Of a stretch of DNA of 64,000 nucleotides, positions 23,930 to 35,900 are shown piece by piece. Positions within the stretch are counted from its first letter, which is position 1; each line of letters begins with the position of its first letter. The position numbers and the translations under genes are program-made. The stretch is from Ziziphus jujuba (lineage: Eukaryota; Streptophyta; Magnoliopsida; Rosales; Rhamnaceae), in NCBI RefSeq assembly GCF_031755915.1, contig NC_083379.1, positions 4,785,501-4,849,500 on the forward strand, read 5' to 3'. Below the pieces are notes generated by a model, which saw only the letters and a program-made list of their open reading frames with translations, searched no databases and was not told the DNA's origin.

Positions 23930-26900
23930 TACAATCAATCTTTTATCAGGATGCCTTAATAGATTTTTTATTAGAACCTCACTTCTAAGCTTTTGGATCT
24001 CTTTAAAGATTAGGATTTATATATGTATTTGATATTTTATATAAGTCTAGTGAAAAATTACAACCCTAGGAGGACGAAGTGAACAGTATTAGAATTGATA
24101 TAAACCTTAAATACATCTTTAGATTTAGTACTTTAAGAGATTCAAGAACTGATAAGGAGGCTTTGATGAAAAATTCATCATCGTGTCCTAATAAGAGATT
24201 AACTATATATATATAGGAAAAGACTGAGAACAAGAAGTCTTGACTTTTAAAATTAGGTCCTAAATTCTAATATTTGATTTTTTTTTATATTTGGGTTGAA
24301 CTTTACCATATTTTAGGCCCAAATGATAAAATCAAAAGTTATGATTTAAAACTTAATTTTAAAAAAATTAGGTTGTCCAGATCGGGCTTTACCATTTTTT
24401 AAGCCCTAGTGGTAGAATAAAAAGTTATGATTAAAAAAAAAAAAAATCATGTTATCCTTATTTGAGACTAACTTTATATATAATATATATTAAAATTTGA
24501 CCATGTAAATTTTTTTACTACATTTAATCTAATAATAAATATATGATATTCACATTTCAACAAAATGTGACTATGCTCATGATGGAAGGACGGTATTTAT
24601 ACATAAAGAATGCATGTAATATAATAACAAAAAAAGAAAACAAAGATCCATAATCCAATCCTCAAAATTAGTTAAGCTCGACTGTTGGATTTGGTCTAAT
24701 GAGTGGCGGTGAAGAAAAATTCAACTTTTTTTAAAAATCCTCTTAGTTTTGATGAGAAAAATTGCATCTTTTTTCTCAGGTTAAAAGATATTTTCTTTCT
24801 TTGTAGATTTTCTTCCTTAACTATCACTTTTTTTTTCTTTTTTTTTTGTTTCTTTTGGGTCTTAGATGTTGAATGCAGAGTAGGACCAATCCGAGGAGGA
24901 TTAAGAACCCCTTATGGAAATTAATCCCTAGGGCTGGTACAGTAGGTAAACTGAGCTTTTTGGGCTTAGGCATACTGAATCAGGTGTACAAGGACCAAGA
25001 AGAAGGCATAAAGGTGGCATGGATCCCGGTTAATCTATGAAACTTCTCCAGTGATTCTTACATCATTGAAAGGCTTTACTCTGAAGTTTGGCTTCTGAGA
25101 TCCCCGACCAATTGAAATTGGAGCTTTCAGGATTGATGCATTTATGAGGAAAATTGAGGAGTAACTTAATAAGGTGGAAAAGAAGGCAAAGGGGTAGCAA
25201 ACGAGGTGCCACCAATAGGGATGGGGATCTAGGGCTTGAGGATGATTGAGATAATGAGAGAGAAGATAGAAAGGATAGAGGTTAGAGAGAGGGTAAGGTG
25301 CAAATACCTAATTTATCCTTGATACTGTTTATAACATGTGTCACAATCCTACATTTTACATAGTGGAAATAAACTGTACGACATCAAAACTCTCTCATCA
25401 AGGCTTGCCTTGCAACTATCTGAGTTCCATATGTTGACCATTTAATACCAATTCACGCTCTTGATGTTCACCGACAAGAAATATTCTTGTGAGTTTTGCA
25501 TAGATAACTATGATTGTACCAAGTATCAGGATTATTAGCTTAGATGCTCATCCCATCTATAGGTTTTCAAAGTCATTAGGCTCACATTGCTTAACAAGGT
25601 CACTCGATAAACATTATGCCCACTCGGTTGGTAACCTGAAACTCGACCTTGTGTCATGATCTAATTAGCTACCCAGCTCTCCATTCAGTTTTGGTCTATG
25701 CATACCCCAAACCTTCGACATGCATGCTAGCATCGTGCCAACTTACCACTTAAGGAAGCAACCCAATATCTGAAGCTCACATATGAATGTCACACGATGG
25801 CATGGTGTTGCCCCATCCATGGCCACTAGCTTCCAATCCCTTGAGTGAGGTAGAACCCAAGCCCCTGCTCTATGGCACACTTGCCACAACCTTACAACAA
25901 AGTTTCATGTATATCACCATCATTGCCTGTGGAAAACGGCATAGTGGATGCTACACTGAATTTCTGGCATAGGAGTGATATACAATATCAACTCATAACG
26001 CCTATTGGTATTGGCCTTAACACTTCCTGTCCCTTCGAGACATAAAACCACCTTTGTAGTACCTATGTATGCCCCATGGGCTTGTTTGTTGTCTCCAAAA
26101 AGCTCGCTTAGCCCAAGCTCGTAGCTAGAGCCGAGGGCAATGGAGAGTCAAACATCGATATCCCCCAAAGAACTTATTTAATCATTTACGTTTTACTAGT
26201 TGGAAATGTGTCATTTTGCGTGAAGGGTCATAGTGGGCTTTCTCGAACAAACTTTCATATCTTAGCCCCCTTTTCAACATAAAATATCATAGTGGCATTA
26301 TTAAGTGGTCTCCATGGTCCAAGATTGCAAATTGCAAACTTTAAATATTTACGAAAATACCATCAACTATTCCAAAATTGCTGATCATTATATTAAGGAC
26401 TAACAGTGCTATAGTTTTGCGAGTTTAAGGATGGATTTGAACAGAAAAAAGTTTTAGAATTAATTTGTAAATCATGGTATAATTTAAGAACCTACAATAA
26501 TAACAAGGTATATTTTTCTTCTAGGCCATGTGAGGGTCTTGGGCTTCTAAGCCACAAAAGAATGAATCGACAAAAGAATGGATCCGAAAATGTTGGTAAA
26601 GGGCTTTTAAACCACAAAAGAATGAATCTGAAAATGTTGGTAAAGGGCTTTTAAACCACAAAAGAATGAATCCGCAAAAAAGAATGGATCCGATAATGTT
26701 GGTAAAGGGGACCGATTAAAAACTCTATTTTTTATTTTTTTATGTTTTTTTTGGAAAGGAAGTTGACTTTTACGAACTCCACTACCAAAGACATATTAAT
26801 TTAGGGAGAGAGAAAAATATTATAATATATGATAGAGATACTCCACGCCGATATTTTTTGTTTTTCAATTTTTAAAATACAGTGGGAAACGAGAAAACAG

Positions 26901-27690
26901 TGGCTTCTGTACTAGTTGTCCCCGTAAGCGTCCAATATCAAATTCAAATTTTAAATTCTATACTAATTATATATAAATAATATGTTAGGAGTATTTATCT
27001 ACGAATTTTTTTTGAATAAAAGAAAAAAAAACATGTTAGAAACTTAATTAAAATAAACATTTATCTTAACAGCGAAATTAAAAAAAATAGATGAAATAAA
27101 AAAAAAACATCTTAAAATTCTATTAAGACAAATATATAATGTAATTGCAAATTTAACAGTTATACAGACATATGAAATGAATTATTAAAAGTTTAATATA
27201 CCAAAATATACTAAAATTAAAATTAAATATTCAATATAAATCTACAAAATTTATTATCCATTCTATTATAAAATATCAAATATAATATCCTTTTTTTTGG
27301 GGCTTAAAATCAAATATAATATTCTACATTATTTTTATGATATATAAATGATTCATAAAAATAACCATTTAATTTAAAGGATCAATATATTTCGTCTTAG
27401 ATTTTGCAGTTATTTTTTCCAAGGTTTGTTATATATATATATAGAATTTTTTTACAGTTAGAACCATCTAGATAGAGATTCATGCGGATCTAGCAGACGC
27501 TATACCAAAAAATAATCGGCTTTTCTGAAAAATTCTGATTTTGTATTAATTTTGCTCCAGATCCATATAAAATTTCATCCAATCGGTCCTGACTATAGAA
27601 TCTCCTTTATATATATTGTCCAAACACCATTGAGGATATACAATATATGTCCAAGCCATATGATCCGCACATGTCACAGTAAGGAGTGTT
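23930..27690. other. Approximately 3.7-kb block present only in the left duplicate, unclassified
   Basis: Collinearity with the right copy (about 43340-43400) stops near 23930 and resumes near 27690. So this block was inserted here or lost from the other copy. Part of it (24850-26260) is noticeably less AT-rich than its surroundings and reads like retrotransposon LTR or internal debris. I found no reverse transcriptase, gag or other protein motif on either strand, and no paired LTRs. The rest is AT-rich. No gene is supported. Confidence 0.45.
26541..26708. repeat. Short tandem repeat, three units of 44-64 bp
   Basis: The phrase GGGCTTTTAAACCACAAAAG followed by AATGAATC and AAATGTTGGTAAA occurs three times, starting at 26541, 26601 and 26645. 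The first and third units carry an extra AAAAGAATGGATCCG segment. Confidence 0.8.
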
Positions 27691-28278
27691 CTATGAACTA
27701 AGGTGTTTGACAATGAATATTTGATAAATCATTTTAATTTTTGAATAAATACATCTAGCAGTGCAGATGCAATAGAAAGTTCCGAGCACCTAATATCATG
27801 ATTTAAACACTATTGGATATACATGTTCAATGATCGATATATGTCAAAAATCTTTGTAATAAATCTTGCCTCTATATGTTCTTTTATATATATATATATA
27901 TATATATATTGGCATGCATGAGCATTTAATAAGAACTTCTAGCCAAAAAAATAAAAAAAATAAAAAATAAAAAAATCAGAACATTTGCGGACAATAAAAA
28001 TTTGAGCCGACATGACAAGTGGCAGCCCTTAAGCCAAGAGATAGGGATATATATGATTCGTCAAATCAAACAAAAGGGAGAGCTTGAAAACAGAGGAAAA
28101 AAAAAAGAAAAAAAGGGCGAGTTGGAGGCTATAACCAAAAAGATAAAAGAGACCACCAAAAAGGAATAAAAGAAATGGGGGAGTTGTGGATCATGGTAAA
28201 GTTGAGCAGCCCTTGTGGGGATATGGCAACTGCGAGCCAGTTACCCTGTTGATCATGAATTAACCAATTCGATACAGT

Positions 28279-28550
28279 GTCCATATCTTTATCTTCTACC
28301 TTAGGCATGCCCACGTCTCCATCTAGCTCTATGGCCACCAGTTTTAAAGTTTTTAAGTTATTGTATGTTTCCATATCTTTATCTTCTGCCTTAGGCATGC
28401 TCCACGTCTCTGTTTAGCTCTATGGCCACCAGTTTTAAAGTTTTAAGCTTATTATACGTCTCCATATCTTTATCTGCTACTTTAGGCTCGCTCCACTTCT
28501 CTTTCTAGCTCTATGGCCACCAGTTTTAAGTTATTGTATGTTTTCGATCT
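28279..28550. repeat. Three tandem units of about 91 bp upstream of MAX2
   Basis: Units beginning near 28279, 28369 and 28460 share CCATATCTTTATCTTCT, the phrase AGCTCTATGGCCACCAG and TTTTAAAGTTTTAAG. A single related unit is present upstream of the right-hand pseudogene (44660-44730), so the expansion probably happened in the left copy. Confidence 0.8.
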
Positions 28551-29099
28551 TCATCCTTTCATTCTTATTGTATGTTATGCTCAAAGCCCGCCTCACGACG
28601 AAGCACATAAAAAATACCCAAAGCTTTAAAAAATCAATACACTCTTGAGGCATATGGTTTCATTGACAGGTCAAAGGCATCAAGAATAAAAATAAGCCTT
28701 TCTTATCTATAAGTTAAATTTAATATTTTTTTTTCTACATTATAAAAAATTTATTTTTATCCTCATTTACATTTATTGATTATTAGAAATGTATGTTATA
28801 TTGTATATTTATTTATAATTTATTAATTTTATATTTATGAAAACTTTAATTGATACAATAATTTTTTAATTTTATATCAATTTAAAAATATATTTAGTTT
28901 TTTAATATTATAATTAAATTCCTTAAAAACATATGCCCAACATCTGGAGGTTTACCATCGCCTCATTATTGACAAAACGCTGCACCTTGCTTGCCTTTTA
29001 AAACCTTGCTCAAAATTACACTTAGCCTACAAATAAAAGTACCATTCTATTCAGGCCAAGGGCTGTATTCATTTCCTCACCACATAAAAGACTATATTC

Positions 29100-29297
29100 A
29101 TCCACCGTCTCCCTCTCTCTCTCTTTCTCATCCATCAACTCGCGAATTTTTGAATCTTTATCCTGTTTCCCTACTTCGTTCCACAACAGTAAATCATATA
29201 ATTTTCTTTCGCTATATATACATATTCAATAATGGTTTTAGTTTGTCCATCAGTATATCTCATTCTCGTTTTGGAAAAAAAGTTCATGCATGCCACA
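29100..29297 (+). promoter_or_regulatory. MAX2 proximal promoter / leader
   Basis: A pyrimidine-rich patch (CTCCCTCTCTCTCTCTTTC) lies at about 29109-29128 and a TATATATA box at 29213-29220. If that box is used, transcription would begin near 29240-29250, downstream of the first in-frame ATG at 29232. That favours ATG 29286 or 29298. The right-hand pseudogene has a matching CT-rich patch and a longer (TA)n tract at 45219-45240. This is inferred from sequence patterns only. Confidence 0.4.
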
Positions 29298-31418
29298 ATG
29301 TCTAGATCAAGTCCAAGAAATAATTTCCATATCCATGACCTACCAGATGTGATTCTCTCCAACATTTTCAAATTGGTTGCTGACACCCGTACTAGAAATG
29401 CAATGTCCCTTGTTTGTCTTAAATGGGTAGCGTTAGAGCGTGCAACACGCACATCTATCACACTCCGTGGCAATATCCGCCATCTCTTCCTCCTCCCTAC
29501 TTGTTTTCGAGCCGTCACCAATCTTGATCTCTCTTTTATTTCCCCTTGGGGACATCCACTACTTGAGTCCTCCCCAAATGCAGTACTTCTTGCTCAGCTA
29601 TTCGGCCGAGCTTTCCCTTCAATTGTTTCTCTTACAATTTATGTCCGAACTCCAACAACTCTCCATCTTCTTGCTCCTCAATGGCCTAATCTACGCCATA
29701 TAAAGCTTGTCCGCTGGCATCAGCGCTCATCCTCTCCTCTTGGCTCTGATTTTTTCCCGCTGCTTCAGCATTGCTCTTTGCTGTCTTCCCTTGACCTCTC
29801 TCAATTCTATTGCTGGACAGAAGATCTTCCACCAGCTCTAGAAGCTCACCCACAAGTTGCAGCTTCACTCTGCCACTTGAACATTCTAACCCATTCTTCT
29901 GTTGAAGGGTTCAAGTCCCATGAGCTTCTTGCAATAACCGCTGCCTGTCCCAATCTTCGCCGGTTACTTGCAACATGTCTATTTGATCACAGGTTCAATG
30001 GCTTTGTAGGGCATGAGACTTTGCTTGCTCTTGCTTCAAATTGTCCTGGCCTTTCCCTTCTTCATCTTGCTGATTCTGCTTCAACATATAGAGATAGGAC
30101 CGACTCAGATGATGAAGGATACACTCCAGAAGATGCTAGAATTAGCCATGCCACACTCGGTGCCCTCTTTGCTGCATTGCCATTGCTCGAAGAATTGGTT
30201 CTTGATGTTTGTCATAATGTTAGAAGCACAGGGCTGTCGCTGGAGCTGCTCGCTTCCAAATGCCCACGGCTTAAATCTTTAAAGCTGAGACACTTCCATG
30301 GGATATACAACGAAATAAATTCTCAGCCAGGAGGCATTGCACTCTGCAGAGGTTTGGAGTCTTTATCCGTCTATAACTCTGCTGATTTAACTGATTCTGG
30401 CTTGATAGCTATTTCCCTTGGCTGCCCAAGACTTGCCAAGTTTGAGGTCTACGGATGCCAGGAGATCACAGAAATGGGGATGAGAATATTGGCTTCTAAT
30501 CTTCAGAAAACTTTGATCGATGTGAGGATCTCTAGCTGCAAGAATTTTGATGCTCTGTGCTCATTAAAGGCTCTGCAACCAATCGAGGACCTGATACAGA
30601 GACTGCACATAGATGGTGCAAGGGAAGGCCTCCAGCAGTCAGATGAGGAGAGTGGCTGTTCCAATCAACCCGTGGGATTCAAGAAGTTCCGAACTGAAGA
30701 GCAAAATTTCATGGGGGAAGAAAGTTTCTTAAAGAAGAGACTCAAATGCCATTCAGTCGGAGACTCTTGTTACTCTCAAAGTAGTGGTGGTGATGGAGAT
30801 CCCATTTCTTCAAAGGCTTGGGGAAAGCTGAAATATCTTTCTCTCAGGTTCGCCGTTGGTGAATTGATGACACCATTAGCTTTAGTGGGGTTGGAGGACT
30901 GCCCGGTGCTAGAGGAGATTCAAATAAAAATCGAAGGTGACTGCAGGAATCAACCAAGACCTCACATGGCCGCATTTGGACTGAGCTCTCTCATGTGTTT
31001 TCCTCGGCTCTCAAAGATGCAACTGGACTGTGGAGGAGCAACTGGTTATGCTCTTACGGCTCCCTCTGGGCATGCTGATTTGAGCGTGTGGGAGAGGTTT
31101 GTTCTCAATGGAATTGGCAGCTTGAAGCTTGTTGAATTAGATTATAGGCCTCCACAGGATACAGATGTTAATCATAGAAGTCTCTCTCTCCCTGCAGCAG
31201 GATTACTTGCAGAGTGCAAGATTCTAAGAAAACTTTTCATTCATGGCACTGCAAATGAACATTTAATGATGTTTTTGCTAAAGATACTCACTCTCAGAGA
31301 TGTACAGTTAAGGGAGGATTACTATCCTGCACCAGAGAATGATTCAAGCACTGACATGAGGGTAGACTCGTGCAATAGATTTGAGGATGCTCTTAACAGC
31401 CGTTGGATCCCTGACTAA
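29298..31418 (+). CDS. MAX2: F-box/LRR protein MAX2 (ORE9/D3 orthologue), intact, single exon
   Basis: MAX2 is the F-box subunit of the SCF ubiquitin ligase that, with the receptors D14 or KAI2, marks SMXL/D53 repressors for degradation in strigolactone and karrikin signalling, acting in the nucleus. Counting from ATG 29298 (706 residues, near the roughly 690-720 of known MAX2 proteins), the F-box lies at about 12-55 (HDLPDVILSNIFKLVADTR). Degenerate leucine-rich repeats fill the rest, with family-typical phrases SPWGH, QWPNLRHIKLVRWHQR, FYCWTEDLPPALE, KTLIDVRISSCKN, KIEGDCRNQPRP, RSLSLPAAGLL and LRKLFIHGTANEH. A polar low-complexity loop occupies about 439-510. The C-terminal helix ends RFEDALNSRWIPD, keeping the conserved last Asp. 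The gene is intronless, as usual for MAX2. In-frame ATGs at 29232 and 29286 would add 22 or 4 residues. A broken second copy lies at 45246-47411. Confidence 0.96.
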   Translation: MSRSSPRNNFHIHDLPDVILSNIFKLVADTRTRNAMSLVCLKWVALERATRTSITLRGNIRHLFLLPTCFRAVTNLDLSFISPWGHPLLESSPNAVLLAQLFGRAFPSIVSLTIYVRTPTTLHLLAPQWPNLRHIKLVRWHQRSSSPLGSDFFPLLQHCSLLSSLDLSQFYCWTEDLPPALEAHPQVAASLCHLNILTHSSVEGFKSHELLAITAACPNLRRLLATCLFDHRFNGFVGHETLLALASNCPGLSLLHLADSASTYRDRTDSDDEGYTPEDARISHATLGALFAALPLLEELVLDVCHNVRSTGLSLELLASKCPRLKSLKLRHFHGIYNEINSQPGGIALCRGLESLSVYNSADLTDSGLIAISLGCPRLAKFEVYGCQEITEMGMRILASNLQKTLIDVRISSCKNFDALCSLKALQPIEDLIQRLHIDGAREGLQQSDEESGCSNQPVGFKKFRTEEQNFMGEESFLKKRLKCHSVGDSCYSQSSGGDGDPISSKAWGKLKYLSLRFAVGELMTPLALVGLEDCPVLEEIQIKIEGDCRNQPRPHMAAFGLSSLMCFPRLSKMQLDCGGATGYALTAPSGHADLSVWERFVLNGIGSLKLVELDYRPPQDTDVNHRSLSLPAAGLLAECKILRKLFIHGTANEHLMMFLLKILTLRDVQLREDYYPAPENDSSTDMRVDSCNRFEDALNSRWIPD

Positions 31419-31643
31419 AAATCAGAAGCCCAATATTCTCATTCTCTTTCCAGTAGTGGAGCTTATGAATTTGAAGCTAAAAAAGATTCAGATTATTATA
31501 ATTAACCTGCTTTCATGCGTAAAATAACCTGGTCTCATCATTTCATGCTTAAAGCCAAGTCTTAGAGAATAACAGATACAAATTAAAAAAATATGTCAGT
31601 TTATTGCTAGACTGAAGACTAATTTTACCATTCTTTCTTCTTC

Positions 31644-31677
<34 letters not shown>

Positions 31678-34600
31678 GTTTTTGTTTTTGTGTTTTTTTT
31701 TTTTTTTTTGGGGAACATGACGGCAAAAGCCCCAAACAAATTTTACCATTCAAATTAGCCAAAAAGTATGCAATTCTAGGATACCCAAAAGATTTAAAAT
31801 TACAATTTTCAAGTAAGCAAAACTGAAAGCATGTCTAGCAGACAAGACTTCAAGTGCTACCACTTTTTCTACGCATGTATGAGTGGATTGTATTCACTCA
31901 AACATATTCTGAAGAACTTGCACTTATGTACGAGTGAATTGTATCCGTCCAAATATATTCTGGAGATTTTAAAGTCTTAAAAGTGCTGATAAAAGTATAT
32001 TGTAACAATTATAATTCTTTCACTTGAGACGAAAGATGAAATTGTAACAATTCTACTCATACTTTATTAAAAGTATATTGTCTCCTTACATTAACATCTT
32101 CAAATTATTATTCTAAATCCTGATTCTCTAAGACAGATATAAACATATACCACATGATCACATCAAAACTATTGTTTGATTAACAGGTGGTTGGTTTTTG
32201 TCAATTATACGGAGAAGACAAACTTGATTCGGAAACTAACTTGATTAGCATGTGTTGGTAAGTCAGAAACTTTCTAACAATCTGTTTTGCGGGTGTGCCA
32301 ATAAGAAAGAAAAATGTTCGCTAAAGCACGGCACTTTAAACATGCAACAGTTAAAAAAAAAGAAAAATATTCACCAAAGCATGCCACTTCAAACCTTAAA
32401 AAAAAAATATTCCCCAAGCCGAACAGAAAAATATTTGCGAAAAATATTCGCCAAGCCAAGCCTAAAAGAAAAATATTCACCGTTATGAAAAAATATAGCC
32501 TAATTGAATCAAACTACTCAAAACAAAATAATCTACAAAGTCAGTCCAATTGCCTTAATGATTAAAACACTTTTAGAAATAAAATTTCAACTAAGAACAG
32601 TATTTCAACTAAGAAAACAAAATAACTTATAAGGTCTGATTGCCTTAATGTTTAAAAAAATTTTAAAAAACTTTTAAAAATAAAATTTCAACTAAAAACA
32701 ACGTTTCAACTAAGAATAATTAAGAAACTAAATTCTAATGAGAATAAGCTAATTAGTCTATATTTTTGAAGTTGTATCTAGAGATGTGTCTTCAATTAGC
32801 AAATAAAACTTCAATATATAGGCAGATTCTTCATATGCTTGTTGTATTTTTGATGTGAGACTTTTCACTTTGCATTTTTTTAACAAATTCCATTTATAGT
32901 TGTGACTATTCAAAGTTTTTCATTTTTAAACTATGTAGGACAATCCATTTTCTTCAACATCTAACCATTTTTTTATCCAATAAGTAAAATAATATTTGAA
33001 TAATCAAATGGTAAATTAATAAAAATCCAAATTAAATAATGGTTGAAACAGCATGTTTTAGAAATGCTTATCTCTTCCGACCTTGAAAGCTGAGTCTTTT
33101 GTTGGTTGTCAACCACAATAATAAAAACCCTTATTAGTAGTTTCCCAGTGCTGAATAGAGGCTTTGTCGATCCAAAACTGCTCTAATAAGCGTTTTTGGA
33201 TTCTTAGTTCTGACTTCTAGTAGACTATTGTAGCTCATGAAGGGGGCTTGCTCCCACTGTTCCAAGCCTAGATGTTTTTGCAGCAATCAAAAGGAAACAG
33301 CCCAAGCCTGTTATTTCCAGTGGGGAACTCAAGAGGGATGGCAGTCTAGAAAGTGAAATGTTGAAAAATGGGAAACTCATTATAAATCTGAAAAATGACC
33401 AATGATAAGGTTGATTAACCTGAATTCGTCATCAATTTTTTGGTAATTTGATGAGAGTTGACTTTGACTTGTGATATGATTGTGCTTCTAACACATTACC
33501 CAAACTTATCACATACTCCAAACACTGGTTCAGCTGATTAACTTCCTTGACTCATGCTGATCACTGTCTTCTGCTGAGATTACAGTGACCAGATTACCCA
33601 TTTAATTTGTTCTACTAAATTGGTTACAAACCAAACTGAAATCTCAGCTAAATAAAATGCAAGAAAATACACATCTCCTCTAGAAGAACCAATGTCCTAT
33701 ATGCCTAGAGAGTAACTGCTCGCGTTGGGTGATTTTCCAGCCGGACAAGGGAGGTTCCTTATACTTTGAGGGTGGAAGGTTGTACAAAAGACCTAAGGGG
33801 AGAAAGTAAGAAAGTAAAGAGGTATATAGGCCGAGGAAGAGCATCCTTTTTCACTTCCCATTACCTGTACAATCGTTTTGTCCGGGGGCCTTCATGCTCA
33901 ATTTTCTTGGATGAAGGGACCGAGGCTAATTTGTTTGCCTGTATAATTCATGTCTCAGGCAAACTGCACAGGGATGTTCCATAACCACATATTATGTGTT
34001 CCCAAACCTTATATATGATAAAGACTCTTTTTTTTGAGGTGGTTAGCTAGCATGCTTTCACGCACCTATATTGAGTCATAAACCATGCGATAGCATAAGT
34101 TTGAATCAAGCAATTGATGTTGGAAAAAGTAAATATAGTTTCAGTATCCACCAATAAAAATGCTGGCTCTGGTAGAATCTTAAGTGCTACACATACCCCA
34201 CCCCCTCTAGTCTAACAGCCACAATTTCAACAAATGAAGAGACTATCAATAAAACATATAGCGTTACAACTAATGCAAACCACATTTTTTATGAGTTCAT
34301 ATTCGTAGCTAGATAGCAAACTTTCCCTATATTTGTGAATCCTTTAGGACAATACAAATCTTCAAAGAAAGTCTGCTGAATGTCAAACTGAATCAGCACC
34401 AGCCACATAAGTAATTGTTCATGCTCTGTAAACGGTCTTTAGTGTGTAATTTCAGCTTAAGCATCAAACTATATGTGTAATTGTTCATACTCTGTAATGG
34501 TCCTAAGTGTGTTATTCAGCTTAAGCATCAAACCATTCCTCACTAGGCTAGAAGAATTACGAAACAACTTCTGAGGCCCAAAAAGTATCACCAATCTCTT

Positions 34601-34870
34601 CTATGGAACATCCTAATTTGTCCAGACCACCTCTGACTTCATGCAAACTTGGTCATTTTACTAATTACACTGAAAGTTAATTCAAACATGGTATTGTATT
34701 CCCTTCCTTACATGCAGGACTCCTATTCACTATCTTCAAATCTTAATTTATGACAAAAATCACAGTTACAGAGTAGCTCTGGTTCTGAAAAGAAAAATCA
34801 AATTCTTTAATCAACCAGCAGTAAGGTGCAGATTTTGTGGGTTTCTCTGCTGAGGTTTCTGAAGCACCTC
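31419..34870. other. MAX2 downstream region, non-coding
   Basis: The sequence is shared with 47412-49800, apart from about 0.8 kb at 32265-33060. The first few hundred bases should hold the MAX2 3' untranslated region. A (TTTA)n and T-rich tract lies at about 31645-31710. No gene could be supported; the open frame at 33766-33984 is in a block conserved between the copies but not as a protein. Confidence 0.55.
32300..32485. repeat. Degenerate minisatellite (GAAAAATATTCGCCAA-type)
   Basis: The phrase AGAAAAATATTCACCAAAGC and close variants recur about five times, with CATGCCACTTCAAAC-like spacers. The repeat lies inside the approximately 0.8-kb stretch missing from the right duplicate. The lysine-rich open frames here are products of the repeat. 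Confidence 0.6.
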
Positions 34871-34872
34871 TG

Positions 34873-34990
34873 AATGAGTGAATTTAAAAATAAATATAAC
34901 TCAAAACAAACCAAGAAAATAATATCAAATATGAATGAGTGAATTTAAAAATAAATATAACTCAAAACAAACCAATAAAATAATATCATA
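34873..34990. repeat. Two tandem copies of a 60-bp unit
   Basis: The unit GAATGAGTGAATTTAAAAAT...AATAATATCA occurs at about 34873 and again at about 34933 with one or two differences. The right duplicate has one diverged unit near 52503. Confidence 0.85.
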
Positions 34991-35569
34991 TCATTAGATA
35001 GACTATTTGATATATTTAGTATTATTAAAATAATGGTTGAAATATAGATATAAAAAAAAAAAAAAAACTGTCACTATCTATATATAATTTCAAAAATACC
35101 ATAGGGATCAAATTTCAAGATTTACAAAAAAAACTCACAACATAAAGTATATATATAGGTGAGGGCAAATAAATATAATTTAGATATAAATAACTGATCC
35201 AAAAAATAAGTATAATTCCAGATAAACTAATAAAATAAATTATTTCCTATAGTATGTTATTGAATCAAACAACAGAAGAACAAATATCCGCTATTGAAAA
35301 TCTTTGATTTATTATTCATACCACTTCTTAATTATAGAATAACAGAAATCAAGGAGTACCCGTCTAATATCAAACATTTATAAGAAGTTGAAATTTAATT
35401 AATTAATTAAGGACAATTTGTTATTGTTAACTTATCAAAGCTCAGAATTACGGCCAATCATTGATATACCTCAATCCTATCACATATTATTGTTTATTTC
35501 CAAGCATTAGTTCCAATATAGCAAAAAACTAAATGCAATAAATTCTTCAACCCAAAAACGCCAATTGGG

Positions 35570-35900
35570 AGTCTCTATATTGTGATCTTGTATGAAATGT
35601 TTAAGAGAATAAACAAAAACACTATAAGAAGGGGAACATTTTAGTTTAAACGTGGAAGAGAAAAGCGGAAGGGAAAGCATTGCGCCAATAGAAAAAAGCC
35701 ATGTCCATTATCCAAAACGAAACCGCGAAAAAGGAGTGGTATGAAAGTGGATAGCCAACAAGTATCAAAGAGAATGATTTGAGAAGAAGAAGAAGCAAAA
35801 GAGAATGTCAGTAACAGCAGCACAGATAGATAGAGAAAGAGAGAGAGAGAGGAGCACCAAACCAAATTGCCTTTGCTTTCAACTTTCCCATTTATAGTCG
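35570..35900 (-). other. Conserved leader-like block, left copy
   Basis: Read on the minus strand this is a CT-rich stretch followed by a short region preserved in the right duplicate (53230-53560). That region includes a small reading frame, MAFFYWRNAFPFAFLFHV then stop, at about 35695-35639. The counterpart reads MAFFHWLGAFPSPFFFHV then stop. Amino-acid changes are frequent, so coding constraint is doubtful. It may be the promoter/5' leader of a gene lost by or lying outside the duplication. I do not recognise a product. Confidence 0.35.

Noticed and set aside
33766..33984. Open frame downstream of MAX2 as a small gene
   Set aside because: The nucleotide block is shared with 48760-49080 but the reading frame is not kept there, and no motif is present.
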